DNA from: Halobacteriales archaeon QS_8_69_26
GTDB lineage: Archaea > Halobacteriota > Halobacteria > Halobacteriales > SW-7-71-33
DNA: 64,000 nucleotides
Direction of reading: 5' to 3'
Assembly (NCBI GenBank): GCA_003023195.1
Contig: PXRX01000010.1
Coordinates: 40,116 to 104,115, forward strand
Numbering within the stretch: position 1 is the stretch's first letter; each line of letters starts with the position of its first letter. A program made the position numbers and the translations under genes. Below are positions 43,091-50,790 of the stretch, piece by piece. Below the pieces are notes generated by a model, which worked only from the letters and a program-made list of their open reading frames with translations, was not told where the DNA came from and made no database searches.

Positions 43091-43148
43091 TCGCAATAAA
43101 CCCGGCGATCAATTTCGAAGTGCGTACTTTTATTTCGATATTCGTAGG
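43091..43148 (-). promoter_or_regulatory. carB promoter region with TACGAA words
   Basis: Read in carB orientation, CCTACGAATATCGAA (43134-43148) precedes TACGCACTTCGAAATT and a TATA-like GGTTTATTGCG (about 43091-43101), 26-36 bp before the ATG. The TACGAA and GGTTTATTG words match those before carA, suggesting shared control. Confidence 0.55.
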
Positions 43149-43305
43149 ACGAGAAGCGCGGTGCCACCGGCCCGGGGTCCGTACCGGCGGCCGGTCGCCC
43201 TCGGCAACGATCACGACTCACTCACGCGGTCCGGTCGGCCCGCCCGAGGGCGCAAGGTAACAGCGAGTCGAAGGGTGTTTGACCCTCCCCCACGATCCCG
43301 GACAC

Positions 43306-43893
43306 ATGAGTACCGACGACGCCCGCGACTCCCCCAGCGAGGGCGGTGGAGACGTCGAACACGAGAACGCGCTCCAGGACGTCATCGCGGTCGACGCCGA
43401 CGACACCCCGCAGGGAACCGTGAACCGGCTGGAGGCCCACACCGGCGACGGGATCCGACACCGGGCGTTCACCACTCTGGTGTTCGACCGGGAGGGCCGG
43501 ATCCTGCTGGCCCAGCGCGCGCCCGGCAAGCGCCTCTGGGACACCCACTGGGACGGCACCGTCGCCTCCCATCCCAGGGAGGGCCAGACCCAGAAGGAGG
43601 CCACCCGGGAGCGACTGGAGGAGGAACTCGGGATCACCCCCGACCAGTACGACTCGGTCAGGCTGACGGACAGGTTCGAGTACAAGCGCTACTACGAGAA
43701 CGCGGGCGTGGAACACGAGGTCTGTGCGGTTCTCCAGGTGACCCTCCAGGACACCAGCCTCGACCCGAACGAGGAGGAGGTCGCGGGCCTGCTCTGGGTA
43801 CCCTACGAACACCTCCACGAGCACCCCGAGTGGTACCGACAGCTACGGCTCTGTCCCTGGTTCGAGATCGCGATGCGCCGGGACTTCGAGTGA
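43306..43893 (+). CDS. idi: Type 1 isopentenyl-diphosphate isomerase-like Nudix protein
   Basis: A 195-residue Nudix-fold protein that fits type 1 Idi, which interconverts isopentenyl and dimethylallyl diphosphate for archaeal lipid synthesis. It has KRLWDTHWDGTVASHPREG (75-93), a Nudix-like ATRERLEEELGI box and an EHEVCAV strand (about 143) with the second catalytic Glu. The usual active-site Cys in NSVCGHP is replaced by Ala87 (GTVASHP), so either chemistry differs or it is a divergent paralogue. ATG 43306 is chosen; the GTG-like start at 43279 adds nine residues. Single gene, divergent from carB. Confidence 0.8.
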   Translation: MSTDDARDSPSEGGGDVEHENALQDVIAVDADDTPQGTVNRLEAHTGDGIRHRAFTTLVFDREGRILLAQRAPGKRLWDTHWDGTVASHPREGQTQKEATRERLEEELGITPDQYDSVRLTDRFEYKRYYENAGVEHEVCAVLQVTLQDTSLDPNEEEVAGLLWVPYEHLHEHPEWYRQLRLCPWFEIAMRRDFE

Positions 43894-44130
43894 GGCCCGA
43901 CCCCGACGGTCGAACCACCCGTCGTCATCCCCGGTCGAATCCGACCTCGTGGTCACCACCGGTCGGATCTGACCTGCGGGCTTTTTGATCCGGTCCGTCC
44001 GAGCGACGGACCGTCGTATGCGGGACACCCACCAGTACCGCCGCGGTCGAGGTCCGGAAACCGGGGAGAATGGGGTCCCGGCTCCGGCGGGTGATCAGTT
44101 CTCGGAGAAGGGGTCGCCGTCGGGGCCGGT

Positions 44131-44859
44131 TCAGCGCCGGGCGGCGCGGAACCCGACCAGGATCAGTGCTACGAACACGACGAGCACCGCCGGGACGGGG
44201 AGGACCGGAATGCCGCCCCCGCCACCGTCGACCTGTTCCGGGGTACCGGTCGTCGTGGAGGTGGCCGTCGCGTCAGTCGTCGCCCCGGCAGTGGTTCCCG
44301 AGTCGTCGGTCGTGGTTTCGGTCGGGGTCGGCGTCGCCGTCGGGGTGGGCGAGGGGGTCGCCGTGGCCGTGGGAGTCGACGTCGACGTCTGGACGGACAC
44401 CGACGAGTCGCCGCCGATGTCGTGGTCCTCGCCGTCGGTCATGACCGTCCCGTTGAACGCGAGGGCGTCTTCGCTCGTGTCGTCGGGAACGATCATGGAG
44501 TAGGTGACCGTTACGGTAGACCCGGCGGGAACGTTCTCGATGGCGACGGTCACGCCGTCCTCGGTCTCGATGCCGACGACCACGGAGCTCTCCTCCGGGA
44601 CGTCGGTGCTCTCGATGGTGACGTTCGACGCGTCCGGTCGATGCGTGTCCTCGACGGTCAGATGGTCGACGTCCTCGGAGACATCGATCTGGACCTGGAT
44701 CGTCACCCGGTCGCCCGGTTCGGCCGACCCGGGATCGACGCTCCGGGTCGCGTCCGTCCGGGTCGTCGCCGTCGCGGGGAGGGCCGCCGACGCCGCGACG
44801 AGGGACAACGCGAGGACGATCGCGAGCCTTCGCGGTGTTGTGCAGGGTTGGGGGACCAT
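44131..44859 (-). CDS. Surface protein with Thr-rich stalk and C-terminal anchor
   Basis: A 242-residue exported protein. An N-terminal signal (RRLAIVLALSLVAASAALPATA) is followed by a beta-rich domain of about 110 residues (RVTIQVQIDVSEDVDHLTVEDTHRP), a Thr/Pro repeat stalk (about 150-205), a Gly run and a C-terminal membrane helix ending in basic residues (VLVVFVALILVGFRAARR). The architecture is that of haloarchaeal cell-surface proteins anchored at the C terminus, with the stalk probably O-glycosylated. No enzymatic motif is seen. The start at 44859 is the first Met before the signal. Confidence 0.75.
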   Translation of the reverse strand: MVPQPCTTPRRLAIVLALSLVAASAALPATATTRTDATRSVDPGSAEPGDRVTIQVQIDVSEDVDHLTVEDTHRPDASNVTIESTDVPEESSVVVGIETEDGVTVAIENVPAGSTVTVTYSMIVPDDTSEDALAFNGTVMTDGEDHDIGGDSSVSVQTSTSTPTATATPSPTPTATPTPTETTTDDSGTTAGATTDATATSTTTGTPEQVDGGGGGIPVLPVPAVLVVFVALILVGFRAARR

Positions 44860-44962
44860 GCGGTGGCACCTGGGAACAAGCGAGTGTTAAATCCGGCGTT
44901 CTCCGCCACGGGACGGTCCGGAACCCGCGGAGTTTTGGGGCCGGAACGGTTCCATCCTGTCG

Positions 44963-45211
44963 ATGGCCGGCCAGGACGACCGCTTCGAACCCGACCCCGA
45001 GCGAGTGCGACTCCTCCGCGAGATCGCAGACGAGATCCGGGGCGACTCCGGCGAGAGCAAGCACGTCGCGGCCCTCCTCTACCGGGTCAGCGACATCTAC
45101 GACGAGGGCGAGGACGCCACGCCCCGGGACGTCTACGTGAACATGCGCAACATCCTCCGGGTCAGGGAGCAGGGCGGCAAGAACCCGGACCCCGAGGGCC
45201 TGGACGACTGA
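44963..45211 (+). CDS. Small conserved acidic protein
   Basis: An 82-residue acidic, mostly helical protein of unknown function (MAGQDDRFEPDPERVRLLREIADEIRG at the start, YVNMRNILRVREQGGKNPDP near the end). The composition and length resemble small conserved haloarchaeal hypotheticals. ATG 44963 is preceded by a short GGTTCC sequence but no clear ribosome-binding site. It is divergent from the surface-protein gene and followed by a decayed membrane-protein gene. Confidence 0.7.
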   Translation: MAGQDDRFEPDPERVRLLREIADEIRGDSGESKHVAALLYRVSDIYDEGEDATPRDVYVNMRNILRVREQGGKNPDPEGLDD

Positions 45212-45315
45212 CCTCTCCTCACAGAATCGTCCACTCGCAGCCACCGGATCTCCGGAACTCTCTCGCCACCCCTGACCGGGGAAACTGACTTGCCCCTCGG
45301 CCGAGACGCTCCGCT

Positions 45316-45680
45316 ATGGCGCACTCGCCACGCTCGGGGGCGACCGCCGCACTCCCCGCCGTCTCCAGGTTGGGCCCCTCGGTCGTCGCCCTCCTCCTGA
45401 CCCTGGCGCTGGGATGGTTCCTCGGTCAACCGGGGTAGACCACGACCGGACTGGCGTTCTTCGCCCTGATCGCAGGCGTGGCCTGGGTCGGCGCGGCCGG
45501 CGCACTCCTGGATCGGTCGGTGGTCGTCCTCGCGAGCGGCGTCGGCCTGTTCCTGCTGGGGTTCTGGCAGGCGGTGCTATGGATTGTCGCCTCCCCGCCG
45601 CGGTCCTCGTGTTCGGCGCCGCCCTCACCCCGCACGAGGAGCGTCCGGCCGGGGCCGTTCCCGGTCCGTGGGACGAGTGA
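45316..45680 (+). pseudogene. Decayed multi-pass membrane protein gene
   Basis: From ATG 45316 the frame encodes a first helix (SVVALLLTLALGWFLGQPG) and then meets a TAG at 45436-45438. The same frame continues with two more hydrophobic segments (TGLAFFALIAGVAWVGAAGA and VVVLASGVGLFLLGFWQAVLW). Near 45590-45600 the hydrophobic continuation, LPAAVLVFGAALTPHEERPAGAVPGPWDE, is found one frame over and ends at 45680. Two lesions, an in-frame stop (TGG to TAG would explain it) and a one-base shift, break one gene of about 120 residues with four membrane helices. Family unknown. Confidence 0.65.
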
Positions 45681-45787
45681 TCGACCGGCCGGGGAACCCA
45701 AGTGCCCCCCGGTTCTCTTCGCCACGATCCGGGCCACGGAATCCCGGAGAGCGTGGGTTTTTCCGCCCGGGGATCATCCCCGGTCAC

Positions 45788-46420
45788 ATGGACGCGCGCC
45801 AGGACTCCCCCGAGAACCCGTTCGGGATGGACGAGGACTGCCGGAACTGCCCGGCGCTGTGCGAGACGCGGTCGCGGGTCGTCCACGGCTACGGCGACGT
45901 CGGTGCGGACTTCCTGTTCGTCGGCGAGCAACCGGGGCCGGAGGCCGACGAAACCGGAATCCCGTTCGCCGGGGAGGCCGACAGGGGCCTCTGGCGTGCG
46001 CTCTATCGTCTGGACCTCTGTTCGGACCCCGCGGCGGGCCACGCCGAACGGGGGATCGACAACGCCTTCCTCACCCACCTCACGCGGTGTCGCGACCCCG
46101 AGCGCGGACCGACCGACGAGGAGATCCGGAACTGCGACCCCTTCCTCACCGCTGAGATCCGGATGATCAACCCCGAAATCCTGGTTCCCGTCGGCGAACG
46201 GGCCCTCGCGACGATCGCTGCCGAGTACACCACCACCCCGGCCGAGGAGTTCTCGCTCCCCGACGACCACGCCCGGACGATCCGTGGCCGCGGGTTCGAA
46301 ATCGTCCCGACCGTCGACCTCCAGTCGGCCGACGACGAGACCTACGAGGCGTTCGTCGAGGCCTTCTCCGAGTTGATGGACCGCGACTACCGCCAGACCA
46401 AGGGCCGCCGGAGCCGGTAG
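45788..46420 (+). CDS. Uracil-DNA glycosylase superfamily protein
   Basis: A 210-residue protein of the iron-sulphur UDG group (family 4/5-like). It has an N-terminal CRNCPALCETRSR cluster motif (about 17-29), the active-site-region motif LFVGEQPGPEADETGIPFAG (about 46-65) and a second Cys region RCRDPERGPTDEEIRNCDPF (about 102-121). The usual motif 2 HPS/HPA is not clear: the equivalent position reads TVDLQSA, so excision activity may differ from canonical members. It removes uracil or related bases if active. ATG 45788; it follows the decayed membrane gene. A second family member is at 61226. Confidence 0.85.
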   Translation: MDARQDSPENPFGMDEDCRNCPALCETRSRVVHGYGDVGADFLFVGEQPGPEADETGIPFAGEADRGLWRALYRLDLCSDPAAGHAERGIDNAFLTHLTRCRDPERGPTDEEIRNCDPFLTAEIRMINPEILVPVGERALATIAAEYTTTPAEEFSLPDDHARTIRGRGFEIVPTVDLQSADDETYEAFVEAFSELMDRDYRQTKGRRSR

Positions 46421-46494
46421 GGATCAGCCGGGCGGTTCGGGTCGGGGGCGAGCGACCGCCGGGACGACGGGCGGGGCCGGAGCCGCCGGACCAC

Positions 46495-46719
46495 TCACCA
46501 GTAGGGGGTCGACATCCCCCTGCCGGAACGAGTGCCGAGGACCACGGCCACCAGGAGCACCACGACGACGAGCAGTACCGTCCCCGTCGCCGCCATCCTG
46601 TGTTCGAACGCCGCGCCCGCGAGTCCGAGGGGTTCGATCCCCAGTGTTACGACCGACCCGACGGCGGCGAGGAGGACGACGGCGGCGACCAGCCAGCCGA
46701 TCGGTCTCGACCAGCGCAT
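46495..46719 (-). CDS. Small two-helix membrane protein
   Basis: A 74-residue protein with two clear hydrophobic segments, about 7-33 (IGWLVAAVVLLAAVGSVVTLG) and 45-62 (TGTVLLVVVVLLVAVVLG), and a basic tail RSGRGMSTPYW. No family recognised. It lies convergent with the UDG gene and divergent from the DUF2064-like gene, with start ATG 46719. The strong hydrophobicity pattern supports coding, but small ORFs of this kind are uncertain in GC-rich DNA. Confidence 0.55.
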   Translation of the reverse strand: MRWSRPIGWLVAAVVLLAAVGSVVTLGIEPLGLAGAAFEHRMAATGTVLLVVVVLLVAVVLGTRSGRGMSTPYW

Positions 46720-46798
46720 ACCGGCGTCTCGACCGCCGGGGACTAATAGCCGTCGCCGTTCGCCCCGACGCGGGCCGAGACCCGTTCGTCCCGACCCT

Positions 46799-46818
46799 TT
46801 TACGGTAAATTTACTGTA
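46799..46818. promoter_or_regulatory. TTTACNGTAAA dyad (copy 3)
   Basis: TTTACGGTAAA runs directly into TTTACTGTA, giving two half-sites 11 bp apart. It lies 61-80 bp before the start of the 46879 gene and about 80-100 bp upstream of the divergent small membrane gene. Confidence 0.45.
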
Positions 46819-46878
46819 TACGTCGTTCTACGGACCCGTGACGGTGGGTTCAAGGCCCGCGGGCCGCCAGGGTCGTCC

Positions 46879-47646
46879 ATGACCGTCGTCGCCGTCCTGG
46901 CCGACCCGCCGCGCGAGGGACTGGTGTTGCCCGCCCTGTCCGGATCCCCACTCCTCTCCGAGGAGGAGGCCGCCGGGCTCTACGAGGCGGCCCTCAAGGA
47001 CGTGGTTCGCGCAGTCGCCGGGAGCGGGGGCGATCCGCTGGTGAACTACCGGTCGGCGGACTCGCTTCCCGACGGACACGGGAACGCGGACCCCGAGCAA
47101 CGGCTCCGGTCGGTCGTCGAGGACGCCCTGGACGACCTCCGGGGCGCGGACGCCGGCGAGGTTCGCTACGAGGTCCAGGTCGGATCCACACTCGTTGCCC
47201 GGGTCGGCAACACGGTCACGCACCTCCTCCGCGAGGAGGGCGCGGACTCGGCGGCCGTCTGCTGGCCGACAGCGCCGCTGATGGCCCGGACCGAGGTCGA
47301 CAGCGCCGCGATGAAGCTCCGGGGATCCCCCGTCGTTCTCGGCCCCGCGACGGGCGGACGGGTCTACTACGCCGGGTTCACCGAGCCGATAGACTTCGAG
47401 GGGGCGCTGGCACCACCGGCGGTCGAGACGCTGGTCGCCCGGGGGGTCGACGAGGGGTACGACGCCGACTTCCTGCCGACGGTCCCCCGGATCGACACCA
47501 CCGAAGCGCTCGCCTCGACGGTGTCGATCGTCCGGGCCCGTCGCCGCGCGGGCAGGCGGGTACCCGAGTTCACCGCCGCGGCCATCGAGGCCCTGGACCT
47601 CGTCGTCCGGGAGGGCGACGGCGCGGCGATCGTCGCCCGGGAGTGA
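46879..47646 (+). CDS. DUF2064-like (nucleotidyl/glycosyltransferase-fold) protein
   Basis: A 255-residue protein starting MTVVAVLADPPREGLVLPAL, with LKDVVRAVAGSGGDPLVNYRS (about 40-60) and PVVLGPATGGRVYYAGF (about 153-169). The pattern fits the DUF2064/TIGR04282 group, related to nucleotide-sugar transferases, though the classic GPSxDGGYxLxG motif is only partly kept (GPATGGRVYYAG). Function is unknown; a glycosyltransferase-like role is possible. The ATG at 46879 follows the TTTAC dyad. It is the last gene before tRNA-Ser. Confidence 0.65.
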   Translation: MTVVAVLADPPREGLVLPALSGSPLLSEEEAAGLYEAALKDVVRAVAGSGGDPLVNYRSADSLPDGHGNADPEQRLRSVVEDALDDLRGADAGEVRYEVQVGSTLVARVGNTVTHLLREEGADSAAVCWPTAPLMARTEVDSAAMKLRGSPVVLGPATGGRVYYAGFTEPIDFEGALAPPAVETLVARGVDEGYDADFLPTVPRIDTTEALASTVSIVRARRRAGRRVPEFTAAAIEALDLVVREGDGAAIVARE

Positions 47647-47694
47647 ATCGAGACCGACACCTCTTAGCCGCGCGATCCCGTAGCCCCGGCCTGC

Positions 47695-47778
47695 GGTGGG
47701 GTGGCGGAGCGGACTATCGCGCCTGCCTTGAGAGCAGGTGGCCTACAGGCCTCCTGGGTTCAAATCCCAGCCCCACCG
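47695..47778 (+). tRNA. tRNA-Ser (TGA)
   Basis: An 84-nt class II tRNA. The acceptor stem GGTGGGG pairs with CCCCACC and the discriminator is G, as expected for Ser. U8/G9 are present, the anticodon loop is CTTGAGA with anticodon TGA in a CCTGC/GCAGG stem, and a long variable arm (TGGCCTACAGGCCTCC) precedes the T-arm CTGGGTTCAAATCCCAG. CCA is not encoded. The 3' end is duplicated 136 bp downstream. Confidence 0.95.
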
Positions 47779-47929
47779 CTTTCTCGCGAGCACTTTCGTG
47801 AGCGAGAAAGCGACAGCTGGATTTGAACGAGACGAGTCGCAGCCACGCAGGGAACGACCGACGGGAGTGACCGGGTAGGATCGTCCCGACGTTGTTCAAA
47901 TCCCAGCCCCACCGCTTGCTCGCGAGCAC
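47758..47929 (+). repeat. Duplicated 3' end of tRNA-Ser with inverted copy between
   Basis: The 36 bp from the T-loop through 15 bp beyond the tRNA (47758-47793) recur at 47894-47929 with one mismatch. Between them lies an inverted, shortened copy (GCGAGAAAGCG...AGCTGGATTTGAAC) and a spacer containing GGGAACGACCGACGGGAGTG. The order tRNA end, inverted copy, spacer, direct copy is the same as at the initiator tRNA. Confidence 0.85.
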
Positions 47930-47987
47930 CGGGGAGGATAGATCCGGATCCGACGGGATACACCGATCAATTGGTCCGGCGTGCCGA

Positions 47988-48896
47988 TCAGTCGGCGTGA
48001 TCGAGATAGGCCAGGACGCCCCGGACGTTCATTGCCGTCTCGCCCCGGGCCTTGCGCTCTCCCCACACCTCGCCGATATCCTGGGTCTCGACGAAGCGGT
48101 CGATCACCGCCTCGTCGTCGCCGAGTTCCGCGCGCATCTCCCGGACGGCGTCGACCCACTCGGCCAGGGTGACCCGGTACTCGTCGAGGCGGTTCCCGGG
48201 GTCGGCGGGACCGAAGTGGGCGTAGCAGAGCACGTCGGGATCCAGGCCCTCGATGGTGTCGACGTCCTCGAGGGCGAGGTCCAGGTCGAACTGCGGGGGC
48301 GGCGTCGTGGGTTCGAGGGCGTCCAGTGCGGGGACGTAGATCCCCCCGGCGTCGGCGGTGAAGACGGCAGAGGCGTCCGGGTCCTCGAAGACGACCTGGT
48401 GGGGGGCGTGGCCCGGGGCGTGGTGGACCCGGAGGGTGCGGTCGCCCAGGTCGAGTTCGTCGCCGTCCTCCACCTGGCGGATCCGGTCCTCGGCCACCGG
48501 TTCCGGTTCGGTGTAGTACTCTATCTGGTCGCCCACCGCCTGTTTCGTGCCGGCCCAGAGCCGTCCGGGGTCGACGAGGTGCCGGGCACCCCGCGAGTGG
48601 ACCGCGACGGTGGCGTTCTCGCAGGCCTCGGCCAGGAACCCCGCCCCGCCCGCGTGGTCGAGGTGGACGTGCGTGACCGCCAGGGTCGCCAGGTCCTCGC
48701 GGGCGATGCCCAGTTCCTCCAGGGCGGCGAGGACCCGGTCGTGGTGGGTGCCGATGCCGGTGTCGACCAGGGCCGGTCGGTCGCCGTCGAGCACGTAGAC
48801 CGAGCCGTACTCCGGGACGCCGTACATCCCGGTGTCGACGTAGTAGCAGTCCGAGAGTCCGCCGATATCGACCTCGAAGACGTCGCCGGGTGCCAT
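47988..48896 (-). CDS. MBL-fold metallo-hydrolase
   Basis: A 302-residue metallo-beta-lactamase fold protein with the metal motif THVHLDHAGG (about 75-84), a downstream APGHAPHQVV (about 162-171), FTADAGG (about 187) and a terminal His in CYAHFGPAD. Residues YYVDTGMYGVPEYGSVYVLDG at the start and the length match the glyoxalase-II-like group. The substrate is unknown, perhaps a thioester or lactone. It lies convergent with the tRNA-Ser gene, ATG 48896. Confidence 0.88.
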   Translation of the reverse strand: MAPGDVFEVDIGGLSDCYYVDTGMYGVPEYGSVYVLDGDRPALVDTGIGTHHDRVLAALEELGIAREDLATLAVTHVHLDHAGGAGFLAEACENATVAVHSRGARHLVDPGRLWAGTKQAVGDQIEYYTEPEPVAEDRIRQVEDGDELDLGDRTLRVHHAPGHAPHQVVFEDPDASAVFTADAGGIYVPALDALEPTTPPPQFDLDLALEDVDTIEGLDPDVLCYAHFGPADPGNRLDEYRVTLAEWVDAVREMRAELGDDEAVIDRFVETQDIGEVWGERKARGETAMNVRGVLAYLDHAD

Positions 48897-49030
48897 GGTT
48901 CAACGGCCGACCGGCGCCAGCAAAAGCCCTCCGACCCCGCCCGACGGGTCGCCCGATCCCCCGGTCGTTCGCTGCGGAATACGGCTATCGCTCGGGTGGA
49001 TCGTCGATCCGACTCGGCTCCCCCGCCCCA

Positions 49031-49618
49031 TCAGACGACGGTGAACGAGCCGACCATCCCGTACTGGTCGTGGACGTGGCAGGCGTACTCGTACTCGCCG
49101 GCGACCTCGAAGGTGTAGGAGTAGGTGTACCCCTGGTCGAAGGTACGGCTGTCCGGCCCGGGCGTCCCCGTCCAGTCGGCGTCGTCGGGCTGGTCCCGTG
49201 GGACGACGTTGTGCTGGTTGCCCTCCCAGACCCACTCCACCGTTCCGCCCCGGGCGAGTTCGAACTCCTGGGGGTCGAACCGGGCGAGGTCGCCGCCGAC
49301 CTGGACGGTTACCGACGACGGGGGAGCGGCCTCCGTCGGAGTCGGGGTCTCGGTCGGCGTCGGTGTCCCGGTCGGCGTCCGTGTCGTCCCCTCGTCGGTC
49401 GTCCCGCCCGGGGTGGCCCCGTCCGTCGTGGTGGCGTCGGTCGTCGTGGCGGTCGCCGCGCCCGGCGTCGTGGCCGTTTCGGCCGGCGTCCCGTCCGTCG
49501 TCCCGGTGGTCGTCGTCTCCTCGTCGCTCGCCGCCGTGGCGCTGTACCCACAGACACACCCGGCGACCCCGACCAGTGCGACGACGCCGGATCCACCCAG
49601 GAACGACCGTCGGTCCAT
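49031..49618 (-). CDS. Halocyanin-type blue copper lipoprotein
   Basis: A 195-residue exported protein with a TAT-like signal and lipobox (DRRSFLGGSGVVALVGVAGC), a Thr/Pro-rich stalk and a single cupredoxin domain of about 90 residues. The copper ligands are His in NQHNVVP (about 134), then Cys-His-Met in YACHVHDQYGMVG. It is a small electron carrier at the membrane surface. It is transcribed divergently from the membrane protein at 49821. Confidence 0.92.
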   Translation of the reverse strand: MDRRSFLGGSGVVALVGVAGCVCGYSATAASDEETTTTGTTDGTPAETATTPGAATATTTDATTTDGATPGGTTDEGTTRTPTGTPTPTETPTPTEAAPPSSVTVQVGGDLARFDPQEFELARGGTVEWVWEGNQHNVVPRDQPDDADWTGTPGPDSRTFDQGYTYSYTFEVAGEYEYACHVHDQYGMVGSFTVV

Positions 49619-49820
49619 GCACCGTCATGGACCGACCGGTGTTTCTGTCTTCCGGCCCGGGACGGTGACGGCGTCGGTGTCGGCCCGCCCGCACCGATAC
49701 CCCCGGTGCAGGGTGCCGGTTTCGGACCTGAGTATCCCCGACGGCACGGGGTGAACCCCGGTCCCGACCGCGGGGTGTCACCACCAGCAGAAATAAGCAC
49801 CGTGGGGTCCGGGATGTGGT

Positions 49821-50567
49821 ATGCGGATCCTCGGGCAGGTGGGTCGGCTCTCCCCCCGTAGCGACGAGAAACTCGACGGCAACGCCTACCTCGGCCTGAC
49901 TGCACTGATGGGGGTCGTCGGCTGGGTCCCGACGGCGTACCTGATCCACTTCCGGACGCCGCCGCCGAAGGGCGTCGTGACGCTTGCCGAACTCGGGGCC
50001 TGGGCGGAATCGGTCACACAGTTCTCCTGGACCATCATGGGACTGTGGGCGGCGCTGTTCGTCGGCCTGGTCCTCGTCACCGTCCTCAGGGTAGAGCGTG
50101 CGGCCCTCTACTCGGTTCCCAACGTCCTCTGGGCGGTCGGGATGGCGGTCGCACTGGGTCTCAACGTCGTCGGCCTCCAGCTGGACGGCCTGTCCTGGCT
50201 GATCTGGATACCGTGGCTGGTCCTGTTCGCCGTCGGGTACCTGGTCACCGGCGTCCTGGTGACCCGCGGGTGGGTCTACCACGTCGCCGCCGGCGTCAGC
50301 GCGCTCCTGGTGGCCAACGGCGCCTACGGCGTCCTCACGAACTCGGGCTGTCTGGTGGTGACCCTGAACCCAACTGTGGAGACGCCTCTCGCCGGCGCCG
50401 TTTTGCTCCCGATGCCCCTGACCTACGTCGTCATCGGCCTGTTGCACGTCGTGCCCGTCGGGCTCGACGCGCTCATGGGCGGACGGGGCACGACCGACGC
50501 CGGGGTCCCGGAGGCGAGGGCCGACCGCCTCGACGAGGGCGACTCCGGCGGCGTGGTCCCCGACTAG
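49821..50567 (+). CDS. Multi-pass membrane protein of unknown function
   Basis: A 248-residue protein with about seven hydrophobic segments (for example LTALMGVVGWVPTAYLIHF, FSWTIMGLWAALFVGLVLV, LIWIPWLVLFAVGYLVTGVL). A short basic N terminus and an acidic C-terminal tail (RADRLDEGDSGG) flank the membrane part. No transporter motif is recognised. It starts with ATG 49821 and is separated from serS by a GC-rich tandem repeat. Confidence 0.75.
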   Translation: MRILGQVGRLSPRSDEKLDGNAYLGLTALMGVVGWVPTAYLIHFRTPPPKGVVTLAELGAWAESVTQFSWTIMGLWAALFVGLVLVTVLRVERAALYSVPNVLWAVGMAVALGLNVVGLQLDGLSWLIWIPWLVLFAVGYLVTGVLVTRGWVYHVAAGVSALLVANGAYGVLTNSGCLVVTLNPTVETPLAGAVLLPMPLTYVVIGLLHVVPVGLDALMGGRGTTDAGVPEARADRLDEGDSGGVVPD

Positions 50568-50610
50568 TCCCGGTTCCGTTCCCCGCACGGGTGCGAATCG
50601 CGGCCCGTCT

Positions 50611-50712
50611 CATCCCCGCCCGGCCCCCGGATCCCGGCCCGTTCGATCCCCGCCCGGCCCCCGGATCCCGGCCCGTTCGATCCCCGCCCTGCCCCAGGAT
50701 CGCGGCCCGTCC
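50611..50712. repeat. 34-bp tandem repeat, three copies
   Basis: Units at 50611-50644, 50645-50678 and 50679-50712 share the words ATCCCCGCCC and GGATCCCGGCCCGTTC. The first two differ at one base; the third has several changes. Part of a further copy precedes them (50595-50610). They fill the gap between the membrane-protein stop and serS and contain no ORF I support. Confidence 0.8.
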
Positions 50713-50790
50713 GATCCTCGCCTCGCCACCCCGCAAAACCGTCACACACTTCCGACACGGTTTTGCCCCGGCGCCGGGAATTCGCGGCCG

